From the NCBI RefSeq assembly GCF_002261335.1, contig NZ_NEVL01000002.1:620001-684000 (forward strand): a DNA stretch of 64,000 nucleotides, given 5' to 3'. A program made the position numbers and the translations under genes. Positions within the stretch are counted from its first letter, which is position 1; every line of letters begins with the position of its first letter. The notes beneath the pieces are model-generated. The model made no database searches. It had not been told where the DNA came from and saw only the letters and a list, made by a program, of their open reading frames with translations. This document shows positions 42,809 through 51,482 of the stretch, piece by piece. Source of the DNA: Bordetella genomosp. 1. Lineage in GTDB: Bacteria; Pseudomonadota; Gammaproteobacteria; Burkholderiales; Burkholderiaceae_B.

Positions 42809-43465
42809 ATGCTGCAGTTGCAGAAGACGGCAATGACGGCCGAAGAGGAAGCCTACCAGCACATCCAGCAGGAGATCCGCCTGGGCCACTATGCGCCCGG
42901 CGAGCGGCTGGTGCCCGAAATCATCGCCGGGCGCATCGGCACGAGCCGCATGCCGGTGCGCGGCGCGCTGCGCCGCCTGGCCTCCGAAGGGCTGGTGCAG
43001 ATCCGGCCCAATCGCGGCGCGGTGGTGCGCGGCCTGGACCCCCAGGAAATGCGGGAAGTGTTCGAGATGCGCTCGGTGCTCGAAGGCCTGGCGATGCGCA
43101 ATGCCGTGCTCAATATGGGCCCCGAGCATCTGCGCCGGCTGGCCAGCATGCTGGACCAGCTCGAGCAGGGTTCGGGCGACTATCTCGACTGGACCACGGC
43201 GCACCGCGAGTTCCACGAATACCTGTGCAGCTTCTGCCAGCAGCCGCGGCTGCTGCGCCAGATCGCCGAGCTGCACGCGGTGGTCGAGCCCTACATGCGC
43301 CTGTGGTCGAGCCAGCCCGGCCGCGCCCTGCGCGCCCGCGAGTCGCACCAGGAGCTGATCGACGCGCTGGCCACGCGCGACCCCGAGCGCTGCGAGGCGG
43401 TGATGCGCCGGCACGTGCTCAACACGGTGCCGGCGCTGTCGGCCTTTCTGCAGCAGGGGCACTGA
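42809..43465 (+). CDS. GntR-family regulator with FCD domain, 218 aa
   Basis: The winged helix is YQHIQQEIRLGHYAPGERLVPEIIAGRIGTSRMPVRGALRRLASEGLVQIRPNRGAVV (about residues 13-70), and an FCD ligand-binding domain follows (EMRSVLEGLAMRNAVL; TTAHREFHEYLCSFCQQPRLLRQI). ATG 42809 follows CAGGAATC. It is convergent with the TRAP transporter operon (30 bp) and divergent from Bug-ggt, so it could regulate either. Confidence 0.88.
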   Translation: MLQLQKTAMTAEEEAYQHIQQEIRLGHYAPGERLVPEIIAGRIGTSRMPVRGALRRLASEGLVQIRPNRGAVVRGLDPQEMREVFEMRSVLEGLAMRNAVLNMGPEHLRRLASMLDQLEQGSGDYLDWTTAHREFHEYLCSFCQQPRLLRQIAELHAVVEPYMRLWSSQPGRALRARESHQELIDALATRDPERCEAVMRRHVLNTVPALSAFLQQGH

Positions 43466-43495
43466 GGCCGCGCGCCGCGGCCGGCCCCGGGCGCG

Positions 43496-44773
43496 TCAGC
43501 GCGCGTAGACCAGGTCGCGCAGGCCGAGCGAGAGGCCCGGCCAGTAGGTGATGACCATCAGGCAGGCGATCACCACCAGCACGAACGGGATCAGCGGCTT
43601 GATCAGGCGTTCGAGCGGCAGCTTGGCCACCGCGCAGGCCGCGAACAGGTTCACGCCGAAGGGCGGGGTGATCATGCCCAGCGCCAGGTTCACCACCATG
43701 ATGATGCCGAAGTGGACCGGGTCCACGCCGAAGGCGACCGCCACCGGCAGCAGCAGCGGGGCCAGCACCACGATCGAGGCCGAGGTCTCGATGAACATGC
43801 CGATCACGAACAGCGCCGCATTCACGCCGAGCAGAAAGCCCAGCTTGCTGTCGAACACGCCCGAGAGCCACTGGCCCAGCATGTCCGGCACGCCGGCGCG
43901 GTTGAGCAGGAAGCTGAAGATGCCGGCGTTGGCGATCACGAACATGATGACCGCGGTCGACACCACCGACTTGTGCAGCGTGGTGGAGATGCCCGCGAAC
44001 GACAGCCGGCGGTAGATGAACTTGCCCACGATCACGGCATAGACCACCGCCACCACCGAGGCCTCGGTGGGCGTGAACACACCGCCGTAGATGCCGCCCA
44101 GGATGATGACCGGCATCAGCAGCGCCAGCCAGGCGCGCTTGAAGGCCTGCCACACCGGCAGCCGGCCCTCGCCGTCGCGCAGGCCCAGATTGTTGCGGCG
44201 CGCATAGAACCACACGTAGAACATCAGCGCGATGCCGATCAGGATGCCCGGCACCACGCCGGCGATGAACAGCTCGCCGGTGGAGGTGTCGGTGGACACC
44301 GCGAACAGAATCATCGGGATCGACGGCGGGATGATCACGCCGAGCTCGGCCGCGGACGCCTGCAGCGAGGCGGCGAACGGCGCCGGGTAGCCGTGGCGGA
44401 TCATGGCCGGGATCAGGATCGCGCCCACCGCGAAGGTGGTGGCCACGCTGGATCCCGCCACCGCCGCGAAGATCATGCAGGTCAGCACGCAGGTGCAGGC
44501 CAGGCCGCCCTGGATGCCGCCCACCAGACTCTTGGCGAAGTCCACCATGCGTTCGGAGATCCCGCCGGCTTCCATCAGGTTGCCGGCCAGGATGAAGAAG
44601 GGAATCGCGACCAGGGGGTATTTATCCAGCGCGGCGAACAACTGCTGCGCCACCACCAGCGAGGGCAGGCCGGCGACGGCGACGCCGCCCAGGCTGGCCA
44701 GGCCGATCGATACCGCCACCGGCACCGACAGGCCGAAGAAGATCAGCATCGTGACGATCATCAACTGCGACAT
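43496..44773 (-). CDS. dctM: TRAP transporter large permease (DctM family), 425 aa
   Basis: This is the twelve-helix membrane subunit of a tripartite ATP-independent periplasmic transporter, driven by the sodium gradient. VAIPFFILAGNLMEAGGISERMVDFA, VAGSSVATTFAVGAILIPAM and NLALGMITPPFGVNLFAA are standard motifs of the family. The ATG at 44773 follows GGCGGAAAG. The small permease ends 49 bp upstream. Substrate is set by the DctP component. Confidence 0.93.
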   Translation of the reverse strand: MSQLMIVTMLIFFGLSVPVAVSIGLASLGGVAVAGLPSLVVAQQLFAALDKYPLVAIPFFILAGNLMEAGGISERMVDFAKSLVGGIQGGLACTCVLTCMIFAAVAGSSVATTFAVGAILIPAMIRHGYPAPFAASLQASAAELGVIIPPSIPMILFAVSTDTSTGELFIAGVVPGILIGIALMFYVWFYARRNNLGLRDGEGRLPVWQAFKRAWLALLMPVIILGGIYGGVFTPTEASVVAVVYAVIVGKFIYRRLSFAGISTTLHKSVVSTAVIMFVIANAGIFSFLLNRAGVPDMLGQWLSGVFDSKLGFLLGVNAALFVIGMFIETSASIVVLAPLLLPVAVAFGVDPVHFGIIMVVNLALGMITPPFGVNLFAACAVAKLPLERLIKPLIPFVLVVIACLMVITYWPGLSLGLRDLVYAR

Positions 44774-44822
44774 GACTTTCCGCCTTTTCTATTCAATGTG
44801 AGCGGGAATGCGGGAATCGGAA

Positions 44823-45323
44823 TCAGCCCTGCGCGTCGTTGCGCACGGGGACGTCTTCCTCTTCGTGGCGGGCCAGGCGTGCCAGCACGGCGATCACCGC
44901 CAGCGTCGCGCCCACCGGAATGGCGAGGTAGATCCAGGAGATCGAGATATCCAGGCTGGGCACGTTCTGGAAGCGCACGCGCCAGGTCATCTGGCCGCCG
45001 ATCCAGGCGATCGCGCCCAGGAACAGCATGCATACGATCCCGATCGCCCATTCGAGGGCGCGACGGGCGCGGCCATGGAGGGCGTTGCGCAGCATCTCGA
45101 CGCTGATCATGGCGCCGTGGCGGAAGGCCAGCGCCACGCCCAGCAGCACCGTCCAGATCAGGAGCGCGCGGGTGGTGACCTCGCTCCAGTCGGCCGGCGA
45201 GTGCAGCACGAAGCGGGCGATCACCTGGTAGAAGGCGGCGCCCGCCGAGGCCACCAGCAGCAGCTGGGCCAGCGCGGACGCGAGTTTGAACAAATAGGTT
45301 TCGGCAAGGCACAACACACGCAT
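44823..45323 (-). CDS. dctQ: TRAP transporter small permease (DctQ family), 166 aa
   Basis: This is the four-helix small membrane subunit that pairs with DctM. ALAQLLLVASAGAAFYQVIARFVL, SADWSE-like (SPADWSEVTTRALLIWTVLLGVALAFRHGAM) and SISWIYLAIPVGATLAVIAVLARL are typical. The start at 45323 (MRVLCLAETY) was chosen because GGAAG precedes it; a longer in-frame start at 45353 is possible. The acidic C-terminal tail HEEEDVPV is unremarkable. Confidence 0.9.
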   Translation of the reverse strand: MRVLCLAETYLFKLASALAQLLLVASAGAAFYQVIARFVLHSPADWSEVTTRALLIWTVLLGVALAFRHGAMISVEMLRNALHGRARRALEWAIGIVCMLFLGAIAWIGGQMTWRVRFQNVPSLDISISWIYLAIPVGATLAVIAVLARLARHEEEDVPVRNDAQG

Positions 45324-45399
45324 GACGGCTTCCAGTACCAGAGAAAACGGCACCGGCCGTCGGCGCAGGGCGGACGGCCGGGCGGGGGCGCGGGGGCGC

Positions 45400-46374
45400 T
45401 TACTTGGTGTCGCGGATCGAGTCGATCAGCTTCTTGTCGAACTTCTTGTAGTACTCGGGGTAGGCCGGCTCGACCGCCTTGGCGAAGGCGGCGCGGTCGA
45501 CCTCGGTCACCTGCATGCCTTCCTTCTTGAGCTGCTCGACGCCCGACTTCTCGATGTTGTCGACGAACGTGCGCATGGCCTGGGCGGAGTCCTTGCCGGC
45601 CTTGTCGAAGTTCTTCTTCTGGTCGGCCGACAGGCCTTCGTAGGTGCTGGCCGACATCAGCACCAGCGCCGGGCCGTAGACGTGGCCCGTGAGCGACAGG
45701 TACTTCTGCATCTGCGACAGCTTGGCCGAGGTGATCACCGACAGGGGATTCTCCTGGCCATCGATGGTGCCTTGCTGCAGGGCGGTGGCCACTTCGGGCC
45801 AGGCCATCGGGGTCGGCAGGATGCCGATCTGGCGGAACGCGGTGATGTGGACCGGGTTCTCGGTGGTGCGGATCTTCAGGCCCTTGGCGTCGGCCGGCGT
45901 GGCCACGGGGCGGACATTGTTGGTCAGGTGGCGGAAGCCCTGTTCGCCCCAGGCCAGCGCGACGATGCCGCGGCTCGGGAACTTGGCGAGCATATCCTGG
46001 CCTATCTTGCTGTCGAGCACGGCGCGGGCGTGGTTCAGGTCGCGCAGCAGGAACGGGATGTCGAACACGCCGGTCTCGGGCACGAAGTTCAGCGTGGCGC
46101 CGGTCGAGACGATGGCCAGGTCGATGGTGCCGATCTGCAGGCCTTCGATCACTTCGCGTTCGCCGCCGAGCGCGCTGTTGGCGAACTGCTGGACCTTGTA
46201 TTTGCCGCCCGAGCTGGCCTCGATCGACTTGGCGAAGGCGTCGCCGCCCGCGCCGTAATGCGACGAGGTCGACAGGGCGTAGGCCATCTTGAGGGTGGTC
46301 TGGGCTTGGGCCGGACCGGTCACGCTGAACGCGCCGGCGGCAAGCAGGGCGGCAGCGAGCCACGTCTTGCGCAT
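45400..46374 (-). CDS. dctP: TRAP transporter solute-binding protein (DctP family), 324 aa
   Basis: This is the periplasmic receptor of the TRAP system. It has a signal peptide (MRKTWLAAALLAAGAFSVTGPAQA) followed by TLKMAYALSTSSHYGAGGDAFAKSIEASSGGKYKVQQFANSALG, and the DctP signature TPADAKGLKIRTTENPVHITAFRQIGILPTPMAWPEV, where the Arg in KIRTTEN binds the ligand carboxylate. A C4-dicarboxylate or sugar-acid ligand is likely. The ATG at 46374 follows GGAGAAG; longer frames upstream overlap the divergent permease gene and are shadows. Confidence 0.93.
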   Translation of the reverse strand: MRKTWLAAALLAAGAFSVTGPAQAQTTLKMAYALSTSSHYGAGGDAFAKSIEASSGGKYKVQQFANSALGGEREVIEGLQIGTIDLAIVSTGATLNFVPETGVFDIPFLLRDLNHARAVLDSKIGQDMLAKFPSRGIVALAWGEQGFRHLTNNVRPVATPADAKGLKIRTTENPVHITAFRQIGILPTPMAWPEVATALQQGTIDGQENPLSVITSAKLSQMQKYLSLTGHVYGPALVLMSASTYEGLSADQKKNFDKAGKDSAQAMRTFVDNIEKSGVEQLKKEGMQVTEVDRAAFAKAVEPAYPEYYKKFDKKLIDSIRDTK

Positions 46375-46477
46375 GATGTCTTCTCCAGGGGGCTTTTCTA
46401 TTAGGTATGCTGACGAAAGCTGAGGTTTCGTCCTGCGGCATGATAGCGGGTCGCTGTGTTTACTTGACGGTTCGATA

Positions 46478-49015
46478 ATGATGGATTTCCCTGATGCCTC
46501 CGCTCGCGCCGCCCGGCGCACCGGCTTTTTCGCCTCGGTGGCGCTCGGCCTGCGCATGATGGTGCGCGACGCGCGCGCCGGCGAGCTGCGCCTGCTGGTG
46601 CTGGCGCTGGTGGTGGCGGTGGCCGCCGTCACCAGCGTCGGGTTTCTGTCGGATCGGGTCTCGCGCGCCCTGGAGCGCGACGCCGGGCAGATGCTGGGCG
46701 CCGATCTGCTGCTCGACGCCGACGAGCCCGTGCCGCCCGCCTTCCTGGCGGCGGCGCGCGAACGCGACCTGCGCACCAGCGCCACCCTGCAGTTTCCGTC
46801 GATGGCGAGCGCGGGCGACGCGGCCCAGCTCGTCTCGATCAAGGCGGTGGAGCCGGGCTACCCGCTGCGCGGCCGGCTGCGGGTGGCCGAGGCGCCGTTC
46901 GCCCAGGACACGCCCACCGATGAGGTGCCGTCGCCCGGCACGGTGTGGGCCGACCCGCAGCTGCTGGCGCTGCTCGGCATCGGCGTGGGCGACAGCATCG
47001 GCCTGGGCGACGCCCGGCTGCGCGTCGAACGGGTGCTGACCTACGAGCCCGATCGCGGCATGCAGTTCGTCAACGTCGCGCCGCGCGTGATGCTGCGCAG
47101 CGCGGACCTGGCCGCCACCGGGCTGATCGCCCCGGGCAGCCGCATCGGCTACGGCCTGCTGGTGGCGGGCGAACCGGCGGCGGTGGCCGACTACCAGACC
47201 TGGTTGCGCGCGCATCTGCAGCGCGGCCAGAAGATCGCCACGGTCGAGTCGGGCCGGCCCGAGGTGCGCCGCACGCTCGACCGCGCCCAGCGCTTCCTCT
47301 CGCTGGTGGCCCTGCTCGCGGTGCTGATCTCGGCCGTGGCGGTGGCGCTGGCCGCGGGCCGCTTCATGCAGCGGCATCGCAACGGCATTGCCGTGATGCG
47401 CTGCCTGGGCGCCTCGCAGGCCCAGGTCAGCATCATGCTCTGCGCCGAATTCACGCTCATCGGCCTGGCCGCCGCGCTCGGCGGCTGCGTGCTGGGCTTC
47501 GGCGTGCACCAGTTGCTGGTGATGGCGCTGTCCGGCCTGATCGACACCAGCCTGCCGCTGCCCTCGGTGATCCCGGCGCTGCAGGGCCTGGTCACCGGGC
47601 TCCTGATGCTGCTGGGCTTCGCCCTGCCGTCGCTGGCGCAGCTGCGCCACGTGCCGCCCGCCCGGGTGTTGCGGCGCGACGCCGGCGCCGGGCGCGCGCG
47701 CGGGCTGGGCGGCTATGCCGTGGGCGCGGTCGGGCTGTCGCTGCTGATCTGGTGGTTCGCCGGCGATCTGAAGCTGGGCGTGGCCGTGGCCGGCGGTTTC
47801 CTCGGCGCCTTTCTGGTGTTTGCGCTGGTGGCCTGGCTGGCGGTGCTGCTGCTCGCGCGCCTGCGCGGCGCGGTGGCGGGGCTGCCGGCGCTGCGCTTCG
47901 CGCTGGCCGGCGTGGTGCGGCGCCGCGCCGCCACCATCACCCAGGTCTGCGCGCTGGCCATCGGGCTGATGGCGCTGCTTTTGCTCACGATGACCCGCAC
48001 CGACCTGATCGACGGCTGGCAGCGCACGCTGCCGGCCGATGCGCCCAACCGCTTCCTGATCAACATCCAGCCCGACCAGCGCGCCGACGTGCTGGCGCGG
48101 CTGCAGGCCGAAGGCCTGGGCAACGTGCGGCTGTGGCCGATGGTGCGCGGCCGCCTGCTCACGGTCAACGACCGGGCGGTGGGCCCGGACGACTATGAAG
48201 ACCCGCGCGCCAAGCGCCTGGTCGACCGCGAGTTCAACCTCTCGTTCGCCGACACGCCGCCCGAGGGCAACCGGCTCGTGACCGGGCGCTGGCTCGATCC
48301 GGCCGCGCACGAGGTCTCGATCGAGTCGGGCCTGGCCGAATCGCTGGGCCTGAAGGTGGGCGACCGTCTGCGTTTCGACGTGGCCGGCCAGACCACCGAC
48401 GTGACGGTGGCGGGCGTGCGCCGCGTGGATTGGGATACCATGCGCGTGAATTTCTTCGCCATCCTGTCGCCGCCGGCCCTGGCCGACATGCCGCAGAGCT
48501 GGATCACCTCGTTCCACCTGCCGCCCGACAAGGTGCCGGTGCTGCGCGGGCTGGTGCGCGATTTCCCCAACCTGACCGTGTTCGACGTGGGCGCGATCCT
48601 GTCGCAGCTGCAATCGGTGCTGCAGGAGGTCACGCGCGCGGTGCAGCTGTTGTTCCTGTTCACCCTGAGCGCCGGCGTGCTGGTGCTGGCCGCGGCCCTG
48701 TCGGCCACGCGCGACGAACGGGTGCGCGAGGCGGCCGTGCTGCGGGCCCTGGGCGCGACCCGGCAGCAGCTGGCGCGGGCGCAGCGGCTCGAACTGCTGG
48801 CGGTGGGCGGCCTGGCCGGCCTGCTGGCGGCGGCCGGCGCCACCGCGGTGGCCTGGGTCCTGTCGACCCAGGTGTTCGATTTCACGATTACCATGCGCGT
48901 CTGGCCGTGGCTGGCGGGCATGGCCGCCGGCATGGCCGGCGCCTGGGCCGGCGGTGCGCTGGCCCTGCGCGGCGTGCTGCGCACGCCGCCCCTGGTTACC
49001 TTGCGAGAAGCCTGA
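46478..49015 (+). CDS. FtsX-like ABC transporter permease, YbbP type, 845 aa
   Basis: This is a large inner-membrane permease with the MacB/FtsX layout. It has one N-terminal helix (ELRLLVLALVVAVAAVTSVGFLS), a periplasmic domain, a first set of helices (FLSLVALLAVLISAVAVALA) with the FtsX motif RHRNGIAVMRCLGASQAQVSIML, a middle helix pair, a second periplasmic domain, and a second set with DERVREAAVLRALGATRQQLARAQRLELLAVGG. Related proteins export lipids or other envelope compounds with an ATPase (YbbA or LolD-like). No ATPase gene is nearby. The haemoglobin gene overlaps its stop by one base (TGATG). Confidence 0.88.
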   Translation: MMDFPDASARAARRTGFFASVALGLRMMVRDARAGELRLLVLALVVAVAAVTSVGFLSDRVSRALERDAGQMLGADLLLDADEPVPPAFLAAARERDLRTSATLQFPSMASAGDAAQLVSIKAVEPGYPLRGRLRVAEAPFAQDTPTDEVPSPGTVWADPQLLALLGIGVGDSIGLGDARLRVERVLTYEPDRGMQFVNVAPRVMLRSADLAATGLIAPGSRIGYGLLVAGEPAAVADYQTWLRAHLQRGQKIATVESGRPEVRRTLDRAQRFLSLVALLAVLISAVAVALAAGRFMQRHRNGIAVMRCLGASQAQVSIMLCAEFTLIGLAAALGGCVLGFGVHQLLVMALSGLIDTSLPLPSVIPALQGLVTGLLMLLGFALPSLAQLRHVPPARVLRRDAGAGRARGLGGYAVGAVGLSLLIWWFAGDLKLGVAVAGGFLGAFLVFALVAWLAVLLLARLRGAVAGLPALRFALAGVVRRRAATITQVCALAIGLMALLLLTMTRTDLIDGWQRTLPADAPNRFLINIQPDQRADVLARLQAEGLGNVRLWPMVRGRLLTVNDRAVGPDDYEDPRAKRLVDREFNLSFADTPPEGNRLVTGRWLDPAAHEVSIESGLAESLGLKVGDRLRFDVAGQTTDVTVAGVRRVDWDTMRVNFFAILSPPALADMPQSWITSFHLPPDKVPVLRGLVRDFPNLTVFDVGAILSQLQSVLQEVTRAVQLLFLFTLSAGVLVLAAALSATRDERVREAAVLRALGATRQQLARAQRLELLAVGGLAGLLAAAGATAVAWVLSTQVFDFTITMRVWPWLAGMAAGMAGAWAGGALALRGVLRTPPLVTLREA

Positions 49016-49440
49016 TGACGACGACCCGCGTCGAGCCCGTTTTCGAACCGCTCGACACCACCAAGACCATCTTCGAACTGCTCGGCGGCGAGACCGCCGT
49101 GCGGGCGCTGGTCGACCGTTTCTATGACCTGATGGACCTGGAGCCCGACTTCCGCGAGCTGCGCGCCGCCCATGGCCCGAGCCTGGACGAGGCGCGCGAC
49201 AAGCTGTTCTGGTTCCTCTGTGGCTACTTCGGCGGCCCGGACCACTACATCCAGCGCTTCGGCCATCCGCGCCTGCGCGCTCGCCACCTGCCGTTCTCGA
49301 TCGGCCAGGTCGAACGGGACCAGTGGGTGGCCTGCATGGGCCGCGCCATGCAGGACCAGCAGATCGCGCCGGCGCTGGTCGAGCGCCTGGTGCATTCGTT
49401 CTTCGGCGTGGCCGACTGGATGCGCAACCGTGCGGATTGA
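49015..49440 (+). CDS. Group II truncated haemoglobin (trHbO-like), 141 aa
   Basis: This is a 2-over-2 globin that binds oxygen or nitric oxide at haem. TIFELLGGETAVRALVDRFYDLMDLEPDFRELRAAH, FLCGYFGGPDHYIQRFGHPRLRARHLPFSIG with the proximal His, and QVERDQWVACMGRAM with the group II Trp G8 are clear. Length is typical. Translation is coupled to the upstream permease (one-base overlap) and the Kdo kinase start lies inside its last codons, so three unrelated functions share one message. A role in oxygen or NO handling at the membrane is inferred only. Confidence 0.92.
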   Translation: MTTTRVEPVFEPLDTTKTIFELLGGETAVRALVDRFYDLMDLEPDFRELRAAHGPSLDEARDKLFWFLCGYFGGPDHYIQRFGHPRLRARHLPFSIGQVERDQWVACMGRAMQDQQIAPALVERLVHSFFGVADWMRNRAD

Positions 49441-50131
49441 CGCCAACGACCCCGGCGCGCGGCGCCACGGCTGGGACGGGGGCGCCATGCTGTTCGACAG
49501 CAGGCGCCTGGGCGCGCCGGATCCGGCGCTGCTGCGGCCCGAGTCCTACGGCAGCACGGCGCGGCCGGTGCAGGCGGGCGGGCGCCAGGCGGCCTGGTTC
49601 GTGGATGGCGCCGGCTGGCACGGGGTGCTGCGCGGCTATCGCCGCGGCGGCCTGGTGGCGCGGCTCTCGCGCGACGCCTACCTGTGGCAGGGCGAGGAGC
49701 GCACGCGGCCGTTTCGCGAATACCGGCTGCTGGCCATGCTGTGCGCGCACGGCCTGCGCGTGCCGGCGCCGCTCGCGGCCGGCTACTGGCGCAGCGGGCT
49801 TACCTATCGCGCCGCCATCCTGATCGAGCGCATTCCCGACGTCCGCCCGCTGGCGCAGGTGCTGGACGCGCCGGCCTGCGCGGCCGCGGGCCGGGCGATC
49901 GCCGACATGCACGCGGCCGGCGTCTGGCACGCCGATCTCAACGCCTTCAACATCCTGCTCGACGCCCGCGGCCATGCCTGGCTGATCGACTTCGACCGCG
50001 GCACCGCGGGCGGCGTGTCGCCGCGCGCCCGCCAGGCCAATCTCGACCGGCTCAAGCGCTCGCTGGTGAAGGTCGCCGGCGAGCCGGGCGTGGCCGCCTG
50101 GCAGCGCATCGTCGCGGCCTATCGGGGCTGA
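49430..50131 (+). CDS. kdkA: 3-deoxy-D-manno-octulosonic acid (Kdo) kinase
   Basis: KdkA phosphorylates the single Kdo residue on lipid A in organisms with a one-Kdo lipopolysaccharide core, such as Bordetella and Haemophilus. The 233-residue kinase-fold protein shows LRGYRRGGLVARLSRDAYLW, the catalytic loop GVWHADLNAFNILLD and the metal-binding LIDFDRG. The start is the GTG at 49430, which overlaps the end of the haemoglobin gene by 11 bp. A short tandem repeat begins within its last codons. It fits the taxonomic picture and is otherwise of normal length. Confidence 0.9.
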   Translation: MRIDANDPGARRHGWDGGAMLFDSRRLGAPDPALLRPESYGSTARPVQAGGRQAAWFVDGAGWHGVLRGYRRGGLVARLSRDAYLWQGEERTRPFREYRLLAMLCAHGLRVPAPLAAGYWRSGLTYRAAILIERIPDVRPLAQVLDAPACAAAGRAIADMHAAGVWHADLNAFNILLDARGHAWLIDFDRGTAGGVSPRARQANLDRLKRSLVKVAGEPGVAAWQRIVAAYRG

Positions 50132-50160
50132 CGGGGCTGACGAGGCTGACGGGGCTGACG
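50124..50160. repeat. 9-bp tandem repeat over the kdkA stop codon
   Basis: Four copies of GGGGCTGAC (the third with one change) run from inside the last kdkA codons to 50159. Each copy contains TGA, so stop codons recur. The rest of the gap before potF is GC-rich with one inverted repeat. Confidence 0.85.
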
Positions 50161-50308
50161 CCGGGCGCGGGTCGGCGGGCCGATGGCGCGCGCGGGCGCG
50201 GGCGCTGTCCGCCCGATGTGCCGCCGGATGTCACGCCCGATGCGCCGCCCGGGCACGATCGCGCGGCGAAAATCCTGGATTGCCGGGCCGGACGCCAACA
50301 ACCACCCG

Positions 50309-50337
50309 CTAAAAGGCTTTATCATTTTGCCTTTTGG
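50309..50337. promoter_or_regulatory. Inverted repeat over the likely potF promoter
   Basis: AAAAGGC (50311-50317) and GCCTTTT (50329-50335) are perfect inverted repeats 11 bp apart, extending outward with one mismatch. TATCAT (50319-50324), one base from the -10 consensus, lies between the arms. This layout suits an operator that blocks the promoter, about 38 bp before potF. Confidence 0.5.
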
Positions 50338-50372
50338 AAATCCTTACAACGCGAATTAGGCAAGGGGTCGCG

Positions 50373-51476
50373 ATGAAATTCATGACGGGAATGCGCTTTG
50401 CGCTGGGTCTGGCGGCGGTCGCCGCCGCGGTTGCACCGGCCGTGGCACAGAACAAGGTCGTCAACGTCTATAACTGGGCCGAGTACACCGCGCCCGACAC
50501 GATTCCAGGCTTCGAGAAAGAGACCGGCATCAAGGTCCGCTACGACGTCTACGACAACAACGACACCCTGCAGGCCAAGCTGCTGACGGGCAAGTCGGGC
50601 TACGACATCGTCGTGCCCTCGACGCACTACGCCTCGCGCCAGATCCAGGGCGGCCTGTTCCAGAAGCTCGACAAGTCCAAGATCCCCAATCTGAAATACC
50701 TGGATCCCGACATCATGGCGCTGGTGGCCACGGTCGACCCGGGCAACGAGTACGCGGTGCCGTGGGGCTACGGCACCAACGGCCTGGGCTTCAACGTCAC
50801 CAAGGTCAAGCAGATCCTGGGCGACGGCGTCGACCTCGCCAGCTGGGACATGCTGTTCAAGCCCGAAAACGCGGCCAAGCTCAAGGACTGCGGCATCTCG
50901 ATGCTGGACGAGGCGGCCCAGGTGTTCCCGGCCGCGCTCAAGTACCTCGGCAAGGATCCCAATTCCGAAAAGCCCGAAGACTACAAGGAAGCGCTCGAGC
51001 TCCTGAAGAAGATCCGGCCGTACATCCGCCAGTTCAGCTCCTCGGGCTACATCGACGAGCTGGCCGTGGGCGACCTGTGCATGGTCTATGGCTTTTCGGG
51101 CGACGTGATGATCGCGCGCCACCGTGCGCAGCAGGCCAAGAAGACCTACGACATCAACTACTTCATCCCGAAGGGCGGTGCGCCGGCCTGGTTCGACCTG
51201 ATGGTGATCCCGAAGGATGCGCCGCATCCCGAAGAGGCCCACGCCTTCATCAACTACATCGAGACGCCGCAGGTGCACGCCGCGATCACCAACACCATGT
51301 TCTACCCGAACGCCAACAAAGAGGCGCGCAAGTACGTGGTCAAGGACGTGGCCGACAACCCGATGATCTACCCGGACGCCGAGGTGTCGAAGTCCCTGTA
51401 CGTCATCAAGGCGCAGCCGCTGCCGGTCCAGCGCCTGCAGACCCGCATGTGGGCCGAACTGAAGTCCGGAAGATAA
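50373..51476 (+). CDS. potF: Putrescine/polyamine ABC transporter substrate-binding protein
   Basis: PotF is the periplasmic polyamine receptor. The 367-residue precursor has a signal peptide ending near AVAQ, then VVNVYNWAEYTAPDTIPGFEKETGIKV, YDIVVPSTHYASRQI, VPWGYGTNGLGFNV and GFSGDVMIARHRAQQ, which are typical of PotF/SpuD. ATG 50373 follows AGGGG. PotG starts 6 bp after its stop. Putrescine is the most likely ligand because the operon is of potFGHI rather than potABCD type. Confidence 0.94.
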   Translation: MKFMTGMRFALGLAAVAAAVAPAVAQNKVVNVYNWAEYTAPDTIPGFEKETGIKVRYDVYDNNDTLQAKLLTGKSGYDIVVPSTHYASRQIQGGLFQKLDKSKIPNLKYLDPDIMALVATVDPGNEYAVPWGYGTNGLGFNVTKVKQILGDGVDLASWDMLFKPENAAKLKDCGISMLDEAAQVFPAALKYLGKDPNSEKPEDYKEALELLKKIRPYIRQFSSSGYIDELAVGDLCMVYGFSGDVMIARHRAQQAKKTYDINYFIPKGGAPAWFDLMVIPKDAPHPEEAHAFINYIETPQVHAAITNTMFYPNANKEARKYVVKDVADNPMIYPDAEVSKSLYVIKAQPLPVQRLQTRMWAELKSGR

Positions 51477-51482
51477 GTCATC

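Noticed and set aside
46460-49975. A 1171-codon minus-strand open frame across the FtsX-like permease and haemoglobin genes
   Set aside because: The composition (His, Arg, Gln, Ala rich) is typical of antisense shadows in GC-rich DNA, and the plus strand has clear families.
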